Positions 20,201 through 29,046 of a stretch of 64,000 bases of DNA are shown piece by piece. Positions within the stretch are counted from its first letter, which is position 1. Every line of letters begins with the position of its first letter. The notes beneath the pieces were generated by a model. The model saw only the letters and a list, made by a program, of their open reading frames with translations. It was not told the DNA's origin and did no database searches. Source of the DNA: Stigmatella aurantiaca DW4/3-1. Lineage in GTDB: Bacteria; Myxococcota; Myxococcia; Myxococcales; Myxococcaceae. The stretch covers positions 2,871,501 to 2,935,500 of the forward strand of contig NC_014623.1 of the NCBI RefSeq assembly GCF_000165485.1. The letters run 5' to 3'. A program made the translations under genes and the position numbers.

Positions 20201-21512
20201 GAACACCATCGGCGCCAGGCTCCGCACCGTAAGGATCCTCGAGTGACAGTTGCACGCCGCTGGCTCCACCGCTGACGGAACCGATGGGCGGAACGCACGG
20301 GCCGCCGCAGGACTGGAAGACGATCTGGCCGCCACCGCCACCGCCTCCCGGGCCGGCGGGGTAATTCGTGCTGGCACCTTTGCCACCGACAGCATGGATG
20401 CGGGTGTAATTGCAGGTCGCATTTTCCGTGAAACGCAGGTGGATGGTACCGCCGCCACCCCCGCCGCCAGCACCATCCGTGGAGGCATTCGATGCCTCGA
20501 AACCATCGGCGAGGATGGAGCCATTGCCAAAGAGAGAGTGCGCCCGGATGAAGATGATGCCTCCCCCCGCACCTCCGGCGGCGGTCGAGGGGCCCTTGAC
20601 GTGGCCCGGTGCCGCGCCACCACCCAGGGTCAAACGCGCAAGCGGCGGATACACCAGGGCCGCTCCTCCTTCGCCGCCCACCTCCCGGCCATCATCACTG
20701 TTGCCGCCACGGCCGCCGACGCCGCCGTTGCCACCACCGCCGCCGCCAGACAGCACACAGACACCGCCGCCGGCGCCGTTGGCCATCCGGCCGCGCCCCG
20801 CGACAGCGGGCACGAAGCGGGTCTGGGCAATGCCCTCGCCTTTCTGAGCGCCCGCGGGTGCCGGCTGATCGAGAGCCGAGCAGTTGGTGGTGGAGGACGT
20901 GTCCTTCACGACCTGCCCACCGCGAAAGCCTCGGCTCGTGACGGTGATGGAGCCGCTGTTCGTCACCATCCCCTGGGCCAGGAAGGCCAGGACGCCTCCC
21001 GTGTTGTTGTTCCCATCCCAGGCGCGGGCGGTGATGTTGCCGCTCGCGGCGATGGTGACCGTCGTGTACTCCGGCACCCGGATGACCTGGGAGACGTTGG
21101 ACGCGTAGGAGTAGCTCAGCGGCTCCTCCAGGGTCAGCGTCGTTGCGGTGACGGAAATGACCCGCGCGAGCTCCCACCGGCCCACCGGATCGTTGGAGAG
21201 GTCGATGGTGGTCGGCCCACCCGAAGCGGGCTCGGGAACGATGCCCGTCGTCTGGATCACCATCACCAGGTCGCCCGCCCCCGCCGACCAGCCCGAGGTG
21301 GCGGTGATCGGGATCGTGGTGTCCCCGGGGGCCAGCGGAGCCCGCACCCGGGCGTACCGGTTGATCATCTGGTTGTTCGTGGTGATGGTGAGGGCGCCAT
21401 CCCTCCCGGTTCCGACGCCGAACAGGTCCTGTGCCGCCCAGGCCGGCAGCGCGCACACGAGCACCGCCAGCAGGGCGGTGCGCAGGAGGTTCCTCATGGA
21501 TGGAGTCTTCAT
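14208..21512 (-). CDS. Giant Ig-like-repeat adhesin with MYXO-CTERM-like anchor
   Basis: The 2434-aa product has a signal peptide (hydrophobic LLRTALLAVLVCALPAWA, cleavage near residue 27). A glycine-rich N-terminal region follows (about 190-400), then about twenty tandem Ig-like (Big_6/BapA-type) repeats of 93 aa with the core TPTYSGTAEAGSTVTVIVDG. A final Ig-like module with one Cys pair precedes the C-terminus GGGCASTRGG, a hydrophobic stretch and RKRRR. That end fits the MYXO-CTERM sorting signal, which in this phylum directs proteins to the cell surface. Its start lies 15 nt downstream of the stop of the OmpA gene, so the two form an operon. The proposed role is cell-cell or cell-substrate adhesion. 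The ATG at 21512 is preferred over one six codons later because only it has an upstream GGGGA. Confidence 0.9.
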   Translation of the reverse strand: MKTPSMRNLLRTALLAVLVCALPAWAAQDLFGVGTGRDGALTITTNNQMINRYARVRAPLAPGDTTIPITATSGWSAGAGDLVMVIQTTGIVPEPASGGPTTIDLSNDPVGRWELARVISVTATTLTLEEPLSYSYASNVSQVIRVPEYTTVTIAASGNITARAWDGNNNTGGVLAFLAQGMVTNSGSITVTSRGFRGGQVVKDTSSTTNCSALDQPAPAGAQKGEGIAQTRFVPAVAGRGRMANGAGGGVCVLSGGGGGGNGGVGGRGGNSDDGREVGGEGGAALVYPPLARLTLGGGAAPGHVKGPSTAAGGAGGGIIFIRAHSLFGNGSILADGFEASNASTDGAGGGGGGGTIHLRFTENATCNYTRIHAVGGKGASTNYPAGPGGGGGGGQIVFQSCGGPCVPPIGSVSGGASGVQLSLEDPYGAEPGADGVLTIVPGCYSPVPTPVVVTPAHNSRTNDTTPTYSGTIPDSAPGTEVVIYVDGVEVGRTTPDASGNWSFIPTTPLAEGTHSVNARADTDGLLGPVSNTNTFVVDTTPPAAPVVSTPVHNTTITDSTPTYSGTAEPFSTVTVIVDGVPVGTTIANSSGAWLFTPTVPLLDGPHSVKATATDVAGNTSPESNTNTFILDTTPPAAPVVITPANGSVTSDNTPTYSGTAEAGSTVTIFVDGSPVGTTTASASGSWSFTPTTPLLDGSHSVRATASDAAGNSSVPSNTNTFIVDTTAPAAPVVLTPANGSTTQDTTPTYSGTAEAGSTVTVIVDGVPVGTATANTSGAWSFTPTVPLADGTHTVKATATDAAGNLSPESNTNTFTVDSTPPATPVVVTPANGSTTQDTTPTYSGTAEAGSTITVIVDGVPVGTTTANTSGAWSFTPTVPLLDGSHTVKATATDAVGNTSAQSNTNTFIVDTTAPAAPVVTTPANGAVLTDTTPTYSGTAEAGSTVTVIVDGVPVGTTTANTSGAWSFTPTVPLADGSHTVKATATDAAGNTGPESNTNTFIVDTTAPAAPVVLTPANGSTTQDTTPTYSGTAEPGSTVTIIVDGAPVGTTTANTSGAWSFTPTAPLADGSHSVKATATDAVGNTGPESNTNTFIVDTTAPAAPVVVTPANGSTTQDTTPTYSGTAEPGSTVTVIVDGTPVGTTTANTSGAWNFTPTVPLLDGPHSVKATATDAAGNTGPESNTNTFIVDTTAPAAPVVVTPANGSTTQDTTPTYSGTAEPGSTVTVIVDGVPVGTTTASASGSWSFTPTVPLLDGPHTVKATATDAAGNTSAQSNTNTFIVDTTAPAAPVVVTPANGSTTQDTTPTYSGTAEPGSTVTIIVDGTPVGTTTASASGSWNFTPTVPLLDGSHTVKATATDAVGNTGPESNTNTFIVDTTAPAAPVVVTPANGSTTQDTTPTYSGTAEAGSTVTIIVDGAPVGTTTASASGSWSFTPTVPLLDGSHSVKATATDAVGNTGPESNTNTFIVDTTAPAAPVVVTPANGSTTQDTTPTYSGTAEAGSTVTVIVDGVPVGTTPASASGSWSFTPTAPLLGGSHTVRATATDAAGNTSAQSNTNTFIVDTTAPTAPVVTTPANGAVLTDTTPTYSGTAEAGSTVTVIVDGAPVGTTTASAGGSWSFTPTAPLADGSHTVKATATDAVGNTGPESNTNTFIIDTTAPAAPVVIAPSQGSTISDNTPTYSGTAEAGATVTVIVDGTPVGTTIANTSGAWSFTPTVPLADGSHTVKATATDAVGNLSPESNTNTFTVDTTASDAPVVTTPANGAVLTDTTPTYSGTAEAGVTVTVIVDGVPIGTTPASASGAWSFTPTAPLLDGSHSVKATATDAVGNTSPESNTNIFIVDTTAPAAPVVITPANGATLTDNTPTYSGTAEAGATVTVIVDGIPVGSATANTSGTWSFTPTVPLADGSHTVKATSADAAGNASPESNTNTFIIDTTAPAAPVVTAPANGAVLTDTTPTYSGTAEAGATVNVIVDGVPVGTTTANASGAWSFTPTVPLADGPHTVKATATDAVGNTGPESNTNTFIVDTTAPAAPVVVTPADGSTISDNTPTYSGTAEAGATVTVIVDGNPIGTTTASASGAWSFTPTVGLSADTHQVKATATDAAGHISPESNTNTFIVDTTVPAAPVVVTPEHLSVTRNTTPVFTGTADPNITVTLYLGTTELGSITADASGAWSFTPTAPLLPGTYDVSAVATTAAGNASPQSNINTFTIDTTPPPAPVVTSPADGTVTSDNTPTITGTAEPLSTVEVTLNGSVLGTTATDAAGLWTITPSSPLPDGPYTVTATASDLAGNVSGPSAPVSFVVDTAAPDTTIVSGPSGDTFEPDASFKFSSNEPNVTYECSLDNAAFAPCSEAPTFPGLAEGPHTLQVRARDQAGNVDPTPASASWNVQPPPVPPSDWALLGGGCASTRGGPASLAMIGLALSAALARKRRR
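14590..20170 (-). repeat. About twenty 279-bp tandem repeats within the adhesin gene
   Basis: Each unit encodes 93 aa (TAPAAPVV to NTNTFIVD). Units between about 17,000 and 18,600 are almost identical at the nucleotide level and recur at an exact 279-bp spacing. Outer units are more diverged, which suggests that the array grew by unequal crossing over in its middle. Such an array can change length by recombination and is hard to assemble from short reads. Confidence 0.92.
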
Positions 21513-21527
21513 GTGTGGTCCCCGCGG

Positions 21528-23360
21528 TTACGGCTGGCCGCCCTCGCGGGGCGTGGTGAGGAATTCGACCCGGCGGTTGGCCGCCCGGCCTTCGACGGTG
21601 TCATTCGATGCGACGGGGTACTGCCGCCCGTAGCCTTTGGGCACCAGGCGCCCGATGGGCACGCCGCGGGTGACGAGGTAGTCGCGCACCTCCTCGGCGC
21701 GCTTCTGGGACAGCTCGCGGTTGTAATCCTGGCTGCCGCGCTCGTCCGTGTGGCCCTCGATCCAGATCTTCTCCAGCTCCGGGTGCTCGATGATGATCCG
21801 CGCCACCTGGTCCAGCAGCTTGTTGCTGCGGGGCAGGATGGTGGCCTTGTCGGAGTCGAAGTAGACCTTGTCCTTGATCTCGATGCGGTCCCGCTGGATC
21901 TCCACCAACTGCGGCTGCTGCACTGGGCAGCCCTGGTTCGCGGCCGGACCCGGCTCGTTCGGGCAGTTGTCGCGGTGATCCGGCAGCTGGTCCTTGTCCG
22001 TGTCCTTCGGGGGGCAGCCCTTCAGCTCGTGGATGCCGGGCACCGACGGGCACTTGTCCGACGCGTCCTCGATTCCATCGCCATCCGTGTCCGGGCAGCC
22101 CTGGAAGCGCTCCACGCCGGGCACCGACGGGCACTTGTCATCCGGATCCACGAGGCCATCGCCATCCGTGTCCGGGCAGCCCTGGAACCGCGCCACGCCG
22201 GGCACCGACGGGCACTTGTCATCCGGATCCAAGATGCCATCGCCATCCGAGTCCTTCACCGGGCAGCCCTGGGCATCCACCCGGACGCCCTGGCCCACGC
22301 CCTGGCAGGTATCGGCGACGTTCGCGATCCCGTCGTTGTCGTCATCCAGATCCGGGCACTGCTCGGCGGTGTGCTTGCCTCCCGCCACGCACCGGAACGG
22401 CGTGTTCACCAGGGCCACACCCAGCAGGCCCCGGAAGGCCGGCGTGCCCGGCCCGTCGCCCATGCCACCGCCCACCAGCGCATAGCCCTCGAACGCGGGG
22501 CTCAAGGGCACGCGCACCCCTGCCAGTGCTTCCACCGAGTTGCCGGAGCGCTTGAAGGGAACGGAGGCCAGGACGTTCAGCTCTCCGCGCACGCCCTCGT
22601 TCGTGGTGGCCAGCACCGCGCCCAGGCGCAGCTCCGGGCCCAGCTCGTCCTGGATGTTCTCGTCCTCCACCAGGATGGTGCTCGAGCGGATCGTGAGGCC
22701 CGCATCCAGCGCGGCGCGCAGCAGGCCGAAGCGGCGGCCCACCATCACGCTGGGGATAAGGCGGGGCGAGCCGTCCTTCGCCAGGGACGTGGCGCTGCCC
22801 AGCGGCAGCCCCACCTGTGCACCGATGGCGAGATCCACGGGCTGTTCATCGGCCTGGGCCAGCAAGCCGAACCGCACCGAGAGGTACGGGGTGCCAAGCG
22901 CCAGCCCCTCGGCGGGCTGATCCAACCCATAGGGTGTGAGATCATCTCCTCCCTGGGTCAGCAGCAATGGCACCTGCACGCCCAGTTCCAGCCAGTTGAA
23001 CAGGCCGTAGGCCGCTGCCAGGTGGGCCGTGACGCGCTGGCCCACCAGCGCGCCCAGCTTCTCTCCGTCCTTGAAGAGGACCAAAGGGTCTTTCTGGTAG
23101 TGGCCGGTCAGCGAGAAGCGGTAGCCGCCCCGGTTCAGCACCTCGCCCGTGCCCAGGAGCAGGGAGCCCTTGCCGCTGGGGTTGAGCGTCAGGCGCTCCA
23201 GTTCGATCTCCGGCAGCCCCTGCGGTTGCGCGAGCGCGGCGGTCCCCGTGAGCACCGCGGCGAGCGCGAGCACCCGGACCCAGCAGACGGGGCTCCGCGT
23301 CAGGGCCACGCGTCGAGAGGTATCAGCCGGCGATCCTGCGAGCGGTGTGGCTTCGGTCAT
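21528..23360 (-). CDS. OmpA-family outer-membrane protein with thrombospondin type 3 repeats
   Basis: The ATG at 23360 gives 610 aa and has an AGGA 10 nt upstream; a longer frame to 23438 adds an unlikely leader. Residues 1-44 form a signal peptide ending ALA. About 50-340 look like a beta-barrel domain. About 340-475 are thrombospondin type 3 calcium-binding repeats (DTDGDGLVDPDDKCPSVPG). The C-terminal 105 residues are an OmpA peptidoglycan-binding domain with YFDSDKA, EGHTDERGS and NRRVEF. It should span or line the outer membrane and grip peptidoglycan. It is the first gene of an operon with the giant MYXO-CTERM-like adhesin, which suggests that it helps display or anchor that protein. 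Confidence 0.9.
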   Translation of the reverse strand: MTEATPLAGSPADTSRRVALTRSPVCWVRVLALAAVLTGTAALAQPQGLPEIELERLTLNPSGKGSLLLGTGEVLNRGGYRFSLTGHYQKDPLVLFKDGEKLGALVGQRVTAHLAAAYGLFNWLELGVQVPLLLTQGGDDLTPYGLDQPAEGLALGTPYLSVRFGLLAQADEQPVDLAIGAQVGLPLGSATSLAKDGSPRLIPSVMVGRRFGLLRAALDAGLTIRSSTILVEDENIQDELGPELRLGAVLATTNEGVRGELNVLASVPFKRSGNSVEALAGVRVPLSPAFEGYALVGGGMGDGPGTPAFRGLLGVALVNTPFRCVAGGKHTAEQCPDLDDDNDGIANVADTCQGVGQGVRVDAQGCPVKDSDGDGILDPDDKCPSVPGVARFQGCPDTDGDGLVDPDDKCPSVPGVERFQGCPDTDGDGIEDASDKCPSVPGIHELKGCPPKDTDKDQLPDHRDNCPNEPGPAANQGCPVQQPQLVEIQRDRIEIKDKVYFDSDKATILPRSNKLLDQVARIIIEHPELEKIWIEGHTDERGSQDYNRELSQKRAEEVRDYLVTRGVPIGRLVPKGYGRQYPVASNDTVEGRAANRRVEFLTTPREGGQP

Positions 23361-23706
23361 GTCGTCATCATCCTGCGAGGGCGGCAAGGAGGGGGCGAGG
23401 TGGGTGCGGACTGCTCCGGGCCGGGCGCTGTCTGGCACGAGCGTCCAGGGCTCGCGTTACCCCTTCAGCTTGCCACGGGGGCAGGGGAAGAAGCAGCGCG
23501 GAGGCCAAGAAACAGGGCCGGCGTGGCTTCACGCATCTTCGCACACGGGACGCGTTCAGCCACTAGGGGCATCCAGGCTGCACGTCTCTGATGGGGGTGA
23601 ATCTGGGCGGTGCTCCCGGGAGCGGCAGGCAAGCGCGCGGCCACCGGAGAAGTGGGAGAGTGCGGCACATGAGAAATGAAGGGGGATCCTGAAGTAGAAC
23701 AGGACC
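23361..23706. other. Divergent intergenic region, gene-free
   Basis: These 346 nt separate the divergent OmpA and ELWxxDGT genes and must hold both promoters. I see no convincing palindrome or sigma box. An ACAGGACC lies just before the ATG at 23707. Confidence 0.5.
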
Positions 23707-25983
23707 ATGGTGTCCCCACGGCCTTCGTTCCCGATGCTGTTCCTTCTCTCCGTGATGGGGATTCTCTCTCGCCAGGCGTATGCGGAGGTCTCCGAGAATC
23801 CAGGGCTCGCCGATGACTGCGGCGACAAGGTGTACCTGGTCAAGGACATCGCCGAAAGCTGCAACAGCCCCACCAACGACTGCGACAGTTCGGTTCCCTC
23901 CCACATGGTAGGGATGGGAGGGGTGCTCTACTTCCAGGCATTTGATGGGGAGCAGAAGCCCGGCGGACCCCATGGCGTCGAACTCTGGAAGAGCAATGGC
24001 CAGGCGGGGGGGACCACCCTTGTCAAAGACATCGCGGAAAATTCGGATCCCAAGGAACTCACGGTCGTTGCGGACACGCTGTTCTTCGTGGCCCGTGAGA
24101 CCGGTGGTGTGTACGCGCTGTGGAAAACCAATGGCTCGGAGGACGGGACCAAGCCGGTCAAGACGCTCACCTCGGCCTCGTCGGAGTTCGAGCTCACCGC
24201 GCTGGGCAATACGCTGTTCTTCAAGTGGGAAGGCCAGGGCAACGGCACCAGCAAGAAGCTGTGGAAGAGCGATGGGAGCAAAGATGGAACCGTCGAGGTG
24301 AAGGCGGCGGGTGGGGTGGAGTACTCGAATCCCATGTTCCTGACGGCCCTGGGCAATCAGCTCTATTTCCAGGCCGACAACCCCGGTTCGGGCGTCGAAC
24401 TCTGGAAGAGCGACGGGACGGAGGCGGAGACCCGCATGGTGGCGGACCTCGTTCCCGGGCTCGGGCGGGGGTCGAACCCCTCGGAGCTGACCGTGGCGAA
24501 CGGACGGCTCTTCTTCCTGGCCGCCGATCCGGCGGACACCTTGGGCAACAACGGTCTGTGGAAGACCTCTGGCTCGGAGGCGGACACAGAGCTCATCGTT
24601 TCGGCCAAGAACTCCAGCACGCTGGGGTCGCTCACCGCCGCGGACGACAAGCTCTTCTTCACCGTCGATGACAACAAGGAGTTGAGGGTGTACCGCGACG
24701 GGGTGGGCGCGGAGCTCATCCGTCGGTTCTCCGCGCCCATCTCGCAATTGACCTATGTGAATGGGGTGCTGTTCTTCTCTCGGGCGAACGAGTTGTGGCG
24801 GAGCGATGGCTCCAAGGTGGGCACCCGGCTGGTGAAGGAGTTTGACACCACCCATGTCATTACCCGGATCGCACCGGGGCCTGGCCTGGCCATTCTCGTC
24901 GTGGACAGAGGGACGGACTACGCGCTGTGGAAGAGCAATGGGCAGACGGAGGGGACGCAGTTGCTCCATGCCTATCCTCGCCGGAGTGCCGTGCCCCCCA
25001 CGGATGCCATCGTGAGCACGGCGAACAAGCTCTTCTTCGTGGCCACGCAGTTCCGCGAAGGAAGCTCGCAGTACACCGTGGGAGACGAACTGTACGCGGT
25101 GGACTTCAAGGATGTGGATTGTACCCCTCCGGTGGTCACCCCCTGCGCGGACTCCATGACGGTGGAGGCGCTCACCCCCGAGGGGGCTCAGGTGGATTAC
25201 CTGGGCACGCCCGTGACGGACAATTCGCTGGCGCCCACCTCGATGACCTACACGCCTCCCTCCGGCAGCCTCCTTCCCTGGAGTAACACGAAGCCCTTTC
25301 GCGTGAGTGCGGTCGCGCGGGATGGGGTGGGAAACCAGACGCAGTGCACGCTGGACGTCTACGTGCGTGACACCCAGGCCCCCAAGATTCTGTGTCCGAC
25401 AGAGCCCCTCGTCAGGGAAGCGGAGCATCTCGCGGGCACCCCCGTCACCTATGAGGTGCCGGTCAGCGATGCCGTCTCCATGAAGAAGGTGAGCGTCAGT
25501 GCCCCCTCGGGGAGCCTGTTTCCGCTGGGGAAGACGGACGTCACGATCACGGCGGAGGATGGGGCAGGGAACCTCTCGAAGTGCACCCTCACGGTCGATG
25601 TGCGGGACCGGGTGGCGCCTTCCATCGAGTGTCCCGGGCCCCAGACGTTCATGGTCTCGGGGACGAATGGCGGGCGGCTCGAACTGCCGGAGGCGTTCGC
25701 ACAGGACAATCTGGCCCCACCCGAGGTGAGCTACAGCCCGGCGCGCGACAGCGTCTTCCCCGAAGGAGAGACGGTGGTGACCGCCACCGCGACGGACCTG
25801 GGGGGCAACACCGCCCACTGTACCTTTGGGGTCACCGTGGTGCGGGACGGCGAGGGGGTCCCCCCAGAAGAAGAGAAGGGGTGTGGTTGCCACTCCGGTC
25901 CCCTGAGGGGAGGCGCTGTCTGGCTGCTGCTCGCGCTGTTGCCCGCCTGGGCGCGCCGGAGGGCCGCTAGACTGGAGGCGTGA
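23707..25983 (+). CDS. ELWxxDGT-repeat/HYR secreted protein with MYXO-CTERM-like end
   Basis: The 758-aa product has a signal peptide (cleavage near QAYA, residue 26). It contains seven ELWxxDGT-type units (for example VELWKSDGTEAETRMV) spread over about residues 90-440, which probably form a beta-propeller. Two to three HYR domains with Cys pairs follow (about 475-715). The C-terminus has GCGC, a hydrophobic stretch AVWLLLALLPAW and ARRR, resembling the MYXO-CTERM surface-sorting signal. No enzyme motif is visible. It is divergent from the OmpA-adhesin operon and overlaps the next gene by 4 nt, so it is probably co-transcribed with the aminotransferase. Confidence 0.87.
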   Translation: MVSPRPSFPMLFLLSVMGILSRQAYAEVSENPGLADDCGDKVYLVKDIAESCNSPTNDCDSSVPSHMVGMGGVLYFQAFDGEQKPGGPHGVELWKSNGQAGGTTLVKDIAENSDPKELTVVADTLFFVARETGGVYALWKTNGSEDGTKPVKTLTSASSEFELTALGNTLFFKWEGQGNGTSKKLWKSDGSKDGTVEVKAAGGVEYSNPMFLTALGNQLYFQADNPGSGVELWKSDGTEAETRMVADLVPGLGRGSNPSELTVANGRLFFLAADPADTLGNNGLWKTSGSEADTELIVSAKNSSTLGSLTAADDKLFFTVDDNKELRVYRDGVGAELIRRFSAPISQLTYVNGVLFFSRANELWRSDGSKVGTRLVKEFDTTHVITRIAPGPGLAILVVDRGTDYALWKSNGQTEGTQLLHAYPRRSAVPPTDAIVSTANKLFFVATQFREGSSQYTVGDELYAVDFKDVDCTPPVVTPCADSMTVEALTPEGAQVDYLGTPVTDNSLAPTSMTYTPPSGSLLPWSNTKPFRVSAVARDGVGNQTQCTLDVYVRDTQAPKILCPTEPLVREAEHLAGTPVTYEVPVSDAVSMKKVSVSAPSGSLFPLGKTDVTITAEDGAGNLSKCTLTVDVRDRVAPSIECPGPQTFMVSGTNGGRLELPEAFAQDNLAPPEVSYSPARDSVFPEGETVVTATATDLGGNTAHCTFGVTVVRDGEGVPPEEEKGCGCHSGPLRGGAVWLLLALLPAWARRRAARLEA

Positions 25984-27122
25984 GCCCTTCGATCGAAACC
26001 TACCGCGCCCAGTTTCCCGTCCTCGCCCAGCAGCTCTACTTCAACCACGCGGGTGTGGCGCCCACCAGCCTCCGCGCCGCCGCCGCCGTGCGCGAGTGGA
26101 TGGAGGACGTGGTGAACCACGGCGTGAAGTACGAGCGGGGGTGGGAGGCGCGGGCCGAGCACACCCGGGCGCTGGCGGCGCGCATCATTGGCGCGGCCCC
26201 CGGGGAGATCGCCTTCGTGCGCAACACCAGCCACGGGTTGGGGCTGGTGGCCGAGGGCTTGGACTGGAAGCCAGGGGATGAGGTGGCGGTGGCCACCTCC
26301 ATCGAGTACCCCTCCAACGTGTACCCCTGGCTCCACTTGAAGGACCGGGGGGTGGAGGTGCGGGAGATCGTCTCCTCCCCGGAGGGCGGGGTGACGCCGG
26401 AGGCAGTGGCCGCGGCGCTCACTCCGCGGACACGGTTGGTGGCACTCAGCTCCGTTCAGTTCGCGAGCGGCTTCCGGACCGACCTGGACGCCGTGGGCGC
26501 GCTGTGCGAGCGCCAGGGCGTGCTGCTGTGCGTGGATGGCATCCAGAGCATTGGCTGCTCGCCCGTGGACGTGAAGCGCAGCCGGATCCACTTCCTGAGC
26601 GCGGACAGCCACAAGTGGATGCTGGGCATCTCGGGGATTGGCTTTCTCTATGTGGCCAAGGACGTGCTGCCCCGGCTGCGGCCAGCGCTCGTGGGGTGGA
26701 GAAGCACCACGGACGCATGGAACTTCAACCGCTCCCACTTCGAGCTGCGTCCGGACGCGGGCAGGCTGGAGGAGGGCAGCCACTCCTTCACCGGCATCTA
26801 CGCGCTGGGGGCCGCCTTGGAACTGCTGCTGGAGGTGGGAATGCCGGACATCGAGTCGCGAATCCGGGCGCTGCTGACGTCCCTGGACGAGGGGCTGCGG
26901 GGCCTGGGATGCGACACGGGGCCCTCACCGGAGCACCGGGCGGGCATCCTCACCTTCCTGCCGCCGAAGGGAGAGTCGCGGACGCTGTCAGCCTGGCTGG
27001 GGGAGCGGGACGTGAGCCTCTCGTTGCGCCGAGGCCGCATCCGCTTGTCTCCCCACTTCTATAACCAGCCCGAGGAAATCGAGCGTTTCCTCGGGCTGGT
27101 TCGCGACTTCCTGGGCAGGTGA
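25980..27122 (+). CDS. Aminotransferase class V (cysteine desulfurase/epimerase-like)
   Basis: The 380-aa PLP enzyme starts at a GTG whose GTGA overlaps the stop of the preceding gene, which implies translational coupling. Fold-type I motifs are present: FNHAGVAP near the N-terminus, RNTSHGLG (81-88), VDGIQSIG (185-192) and the PLP lysine in SADSHKW (K212). The family includes isopenicillin-N epimerase-like enzymes, kynureninase-like proteins and cysteine desulfurases. I see no clear catalytic Cys loop of the SufS/NifS type, so the substrate is undetermined. The last 20 codons contain a perfect 16-bp inverted repeat, described separately. Confidence 0.85.
   Translation: MSPSIETYRAQFPVLAQQLYFNHAGVAPTSLRAAAAVREWMEDVVNHGVKYERGWEARAEHTRALAARIIGAAPGEIAFVRNTSHGLGLVAEGLDWKPGDEVAVATSIEYPSNVYPWLHLKDRGVEVREIVSSPEGGVTPEAVAAALTPRTRLVALSSVQFASGFRTDLDAVGALCERQGVLLCVDGIQSIGCSPVDVKRSRIHFLSADSHKWMLGISGIGFLYVAKDVLPRLRPALVGWRSTTDAWNFNRSHFELRPDAGRLEEGSHSFTGIYALGAALELLLEVGMPDIESRIRALLTSLDEGLRGLGCDTGPSPEHRAGILTFLPPKGESRTLSAWLGERDVSLSLRRGRIRLSPHFYNQPEEIERFLGLVRDFLGR
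27063..27101. terminator. Perfect 16-bp hairpin inside coding sequence at a convergent junction
   Basis: AACCAGCCCGAGGAAA and TTTCCTCGGGCTGGTT pair perfectly around a 7-nt loop. The hairpin lies inside the last codons of the aminotransferase gene (the N-Q-P-E-E-I-E-R-F-L-G-L-V part). It also starts 35 nt beyond the stop of the convergent cysK gene, where a terminator would be expected. No T-run follows on either strand. Confidence 0.65.
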
Positions 27123-27135
27123 GGCGCGCGGGAGC

Positions 27136-28047
<912 letters not shown>

Positions 28048-28081
28048 GCGGTGAGCCTCGGGATGGCGGAACTGCGCGGTT

Positions 28082-28927
28082 TCAGATGTGGAACTCCAAC
28101 TCCCCCAGATCGGAGTCAGAGCCCCGCTGCCGCACCTCGGTACGGCGGGTGACAACGGACTGAGGCGGCACGCTCTGCGTCAACCAGGCGTTGCCGGCGA
28201 TGATGCTGCCCCGGCCGACGACGGTGTCGCCGCCGAGAATGGTGGCGTTGGCGTACACCACCACGTCGTCCTCGAGCGTGGGGTGGCGCTTGCTGTTGGC
28301 CAGGCTCTTCTGGACCACCAGCGCGCCCAGCGTCACGCCCTGGTAGAGCTTCACGCGCTCGCCGATGACGGTCGTCTCGCCAATCACCACGCCGGTGCCG
28401 TGGTCGATGGCGAAGCGCCGGCCGATGGTGGCCCCGGGATGGATGTCCACCCCGGTGCGCTGGTGGGCGAACTCGGTGAGCAGGCGCGGCAAGAGCGGAA
28501 AGCCGAGGCGGTGCAGCGAGTGGGCCACGCGGAAGATGGCGATGGCGTAAAAGCCCGGGTAGGTGAGGATGACCTCGTCCACGTTGCGCGCTGCGGGATC
28601 CGCCTCGAAGATGGCGTCGGCGTCCTGCCTCAGCGCGGCGTAGATGTCCGGCAACTCGGTGATGAAGCGCTGGGGGATGGACTCCTCTGTGTCGGGATAG
28701 AGGGTCTTGAGCAGCCCCTGCAGCCGGACCAGGTTGGCCTCCACGGCGATCACATCGCGCCGGATGGCGGAGGCGGTACACTCCAGCCGGTCGGCGAAGT
28801 GGGGAAAGAGCAAGCCGAGGACCTGCTTGACGAACTCCGGGGCCGCCGTGGCGATCTCGGAGGGGAAGCATTGGCGCTGGCGGCTTTCCAGCAAGAGCGC
28901 GAGCAGCCTGTCGTAGGAGGCGTCCAT
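28082..28927 (-). CDS. cysE: Serine O-acetyltransferase
   Basis: The 281-aa enzyme transfers acetyl from acetyl-CoA to L-serine, the first step of cysteine synthesis. The N-terminal 120 residues are the helical SAT domain. The C-terminal half is a left-handed beta-helix with hexapeptide repeats: [22 protein letters not shown], then GALVVQKS and [20 protein letters not shown]. The catalytic-type DHGTG is present. It ends in a C-terminal isoleucine (ELEFHI), as needed for docking in the CysK active site. It heads the cysE-cysK operon. Confidence 0.94.
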   Translation of the reverse strand: MDASYDRLLALLLESRQRQCFPSEIATAAPEFVKQVLGLLFPHFADRLECTASAIRRDVIAVEANLVRLQGLLKTLYPDTEESIPQRFITELPDIYAALRQDADAIFEADPAARNVDEVILTYPGFYAIAIFRVAHSLHRLGFPLLPRLLTEFAHQRTGVDIHPGATIGRRFAIDHGTGVVIGETTVIGERVKLYQGVTLGALVVQKSLANSKRHPTLEDDVVVYANATILGGDTVVGRGSIIAGNAWLTQSVPPQSVVTRRTEVRQRGSDSDLGELEFHI

Positions 28928-29046
28928 GGAAGGGGAGCGGGAGGTTAACCCAACAGGGGAGGAGGGACGGAGGTTTTTCCACTATAACGGATGGCGTTTT
29001 CTCCAGCACGCTTGCGAGCCGTGAGGACTCGTGCGGAGGATCGGCC

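Noticed and set aside
20250-23591. A long plus-strand frame across the start of the adhesin and the OmpA gene
   Set aside because: It is antisense to two genes with clear domains and signal peptides and has no family signal.
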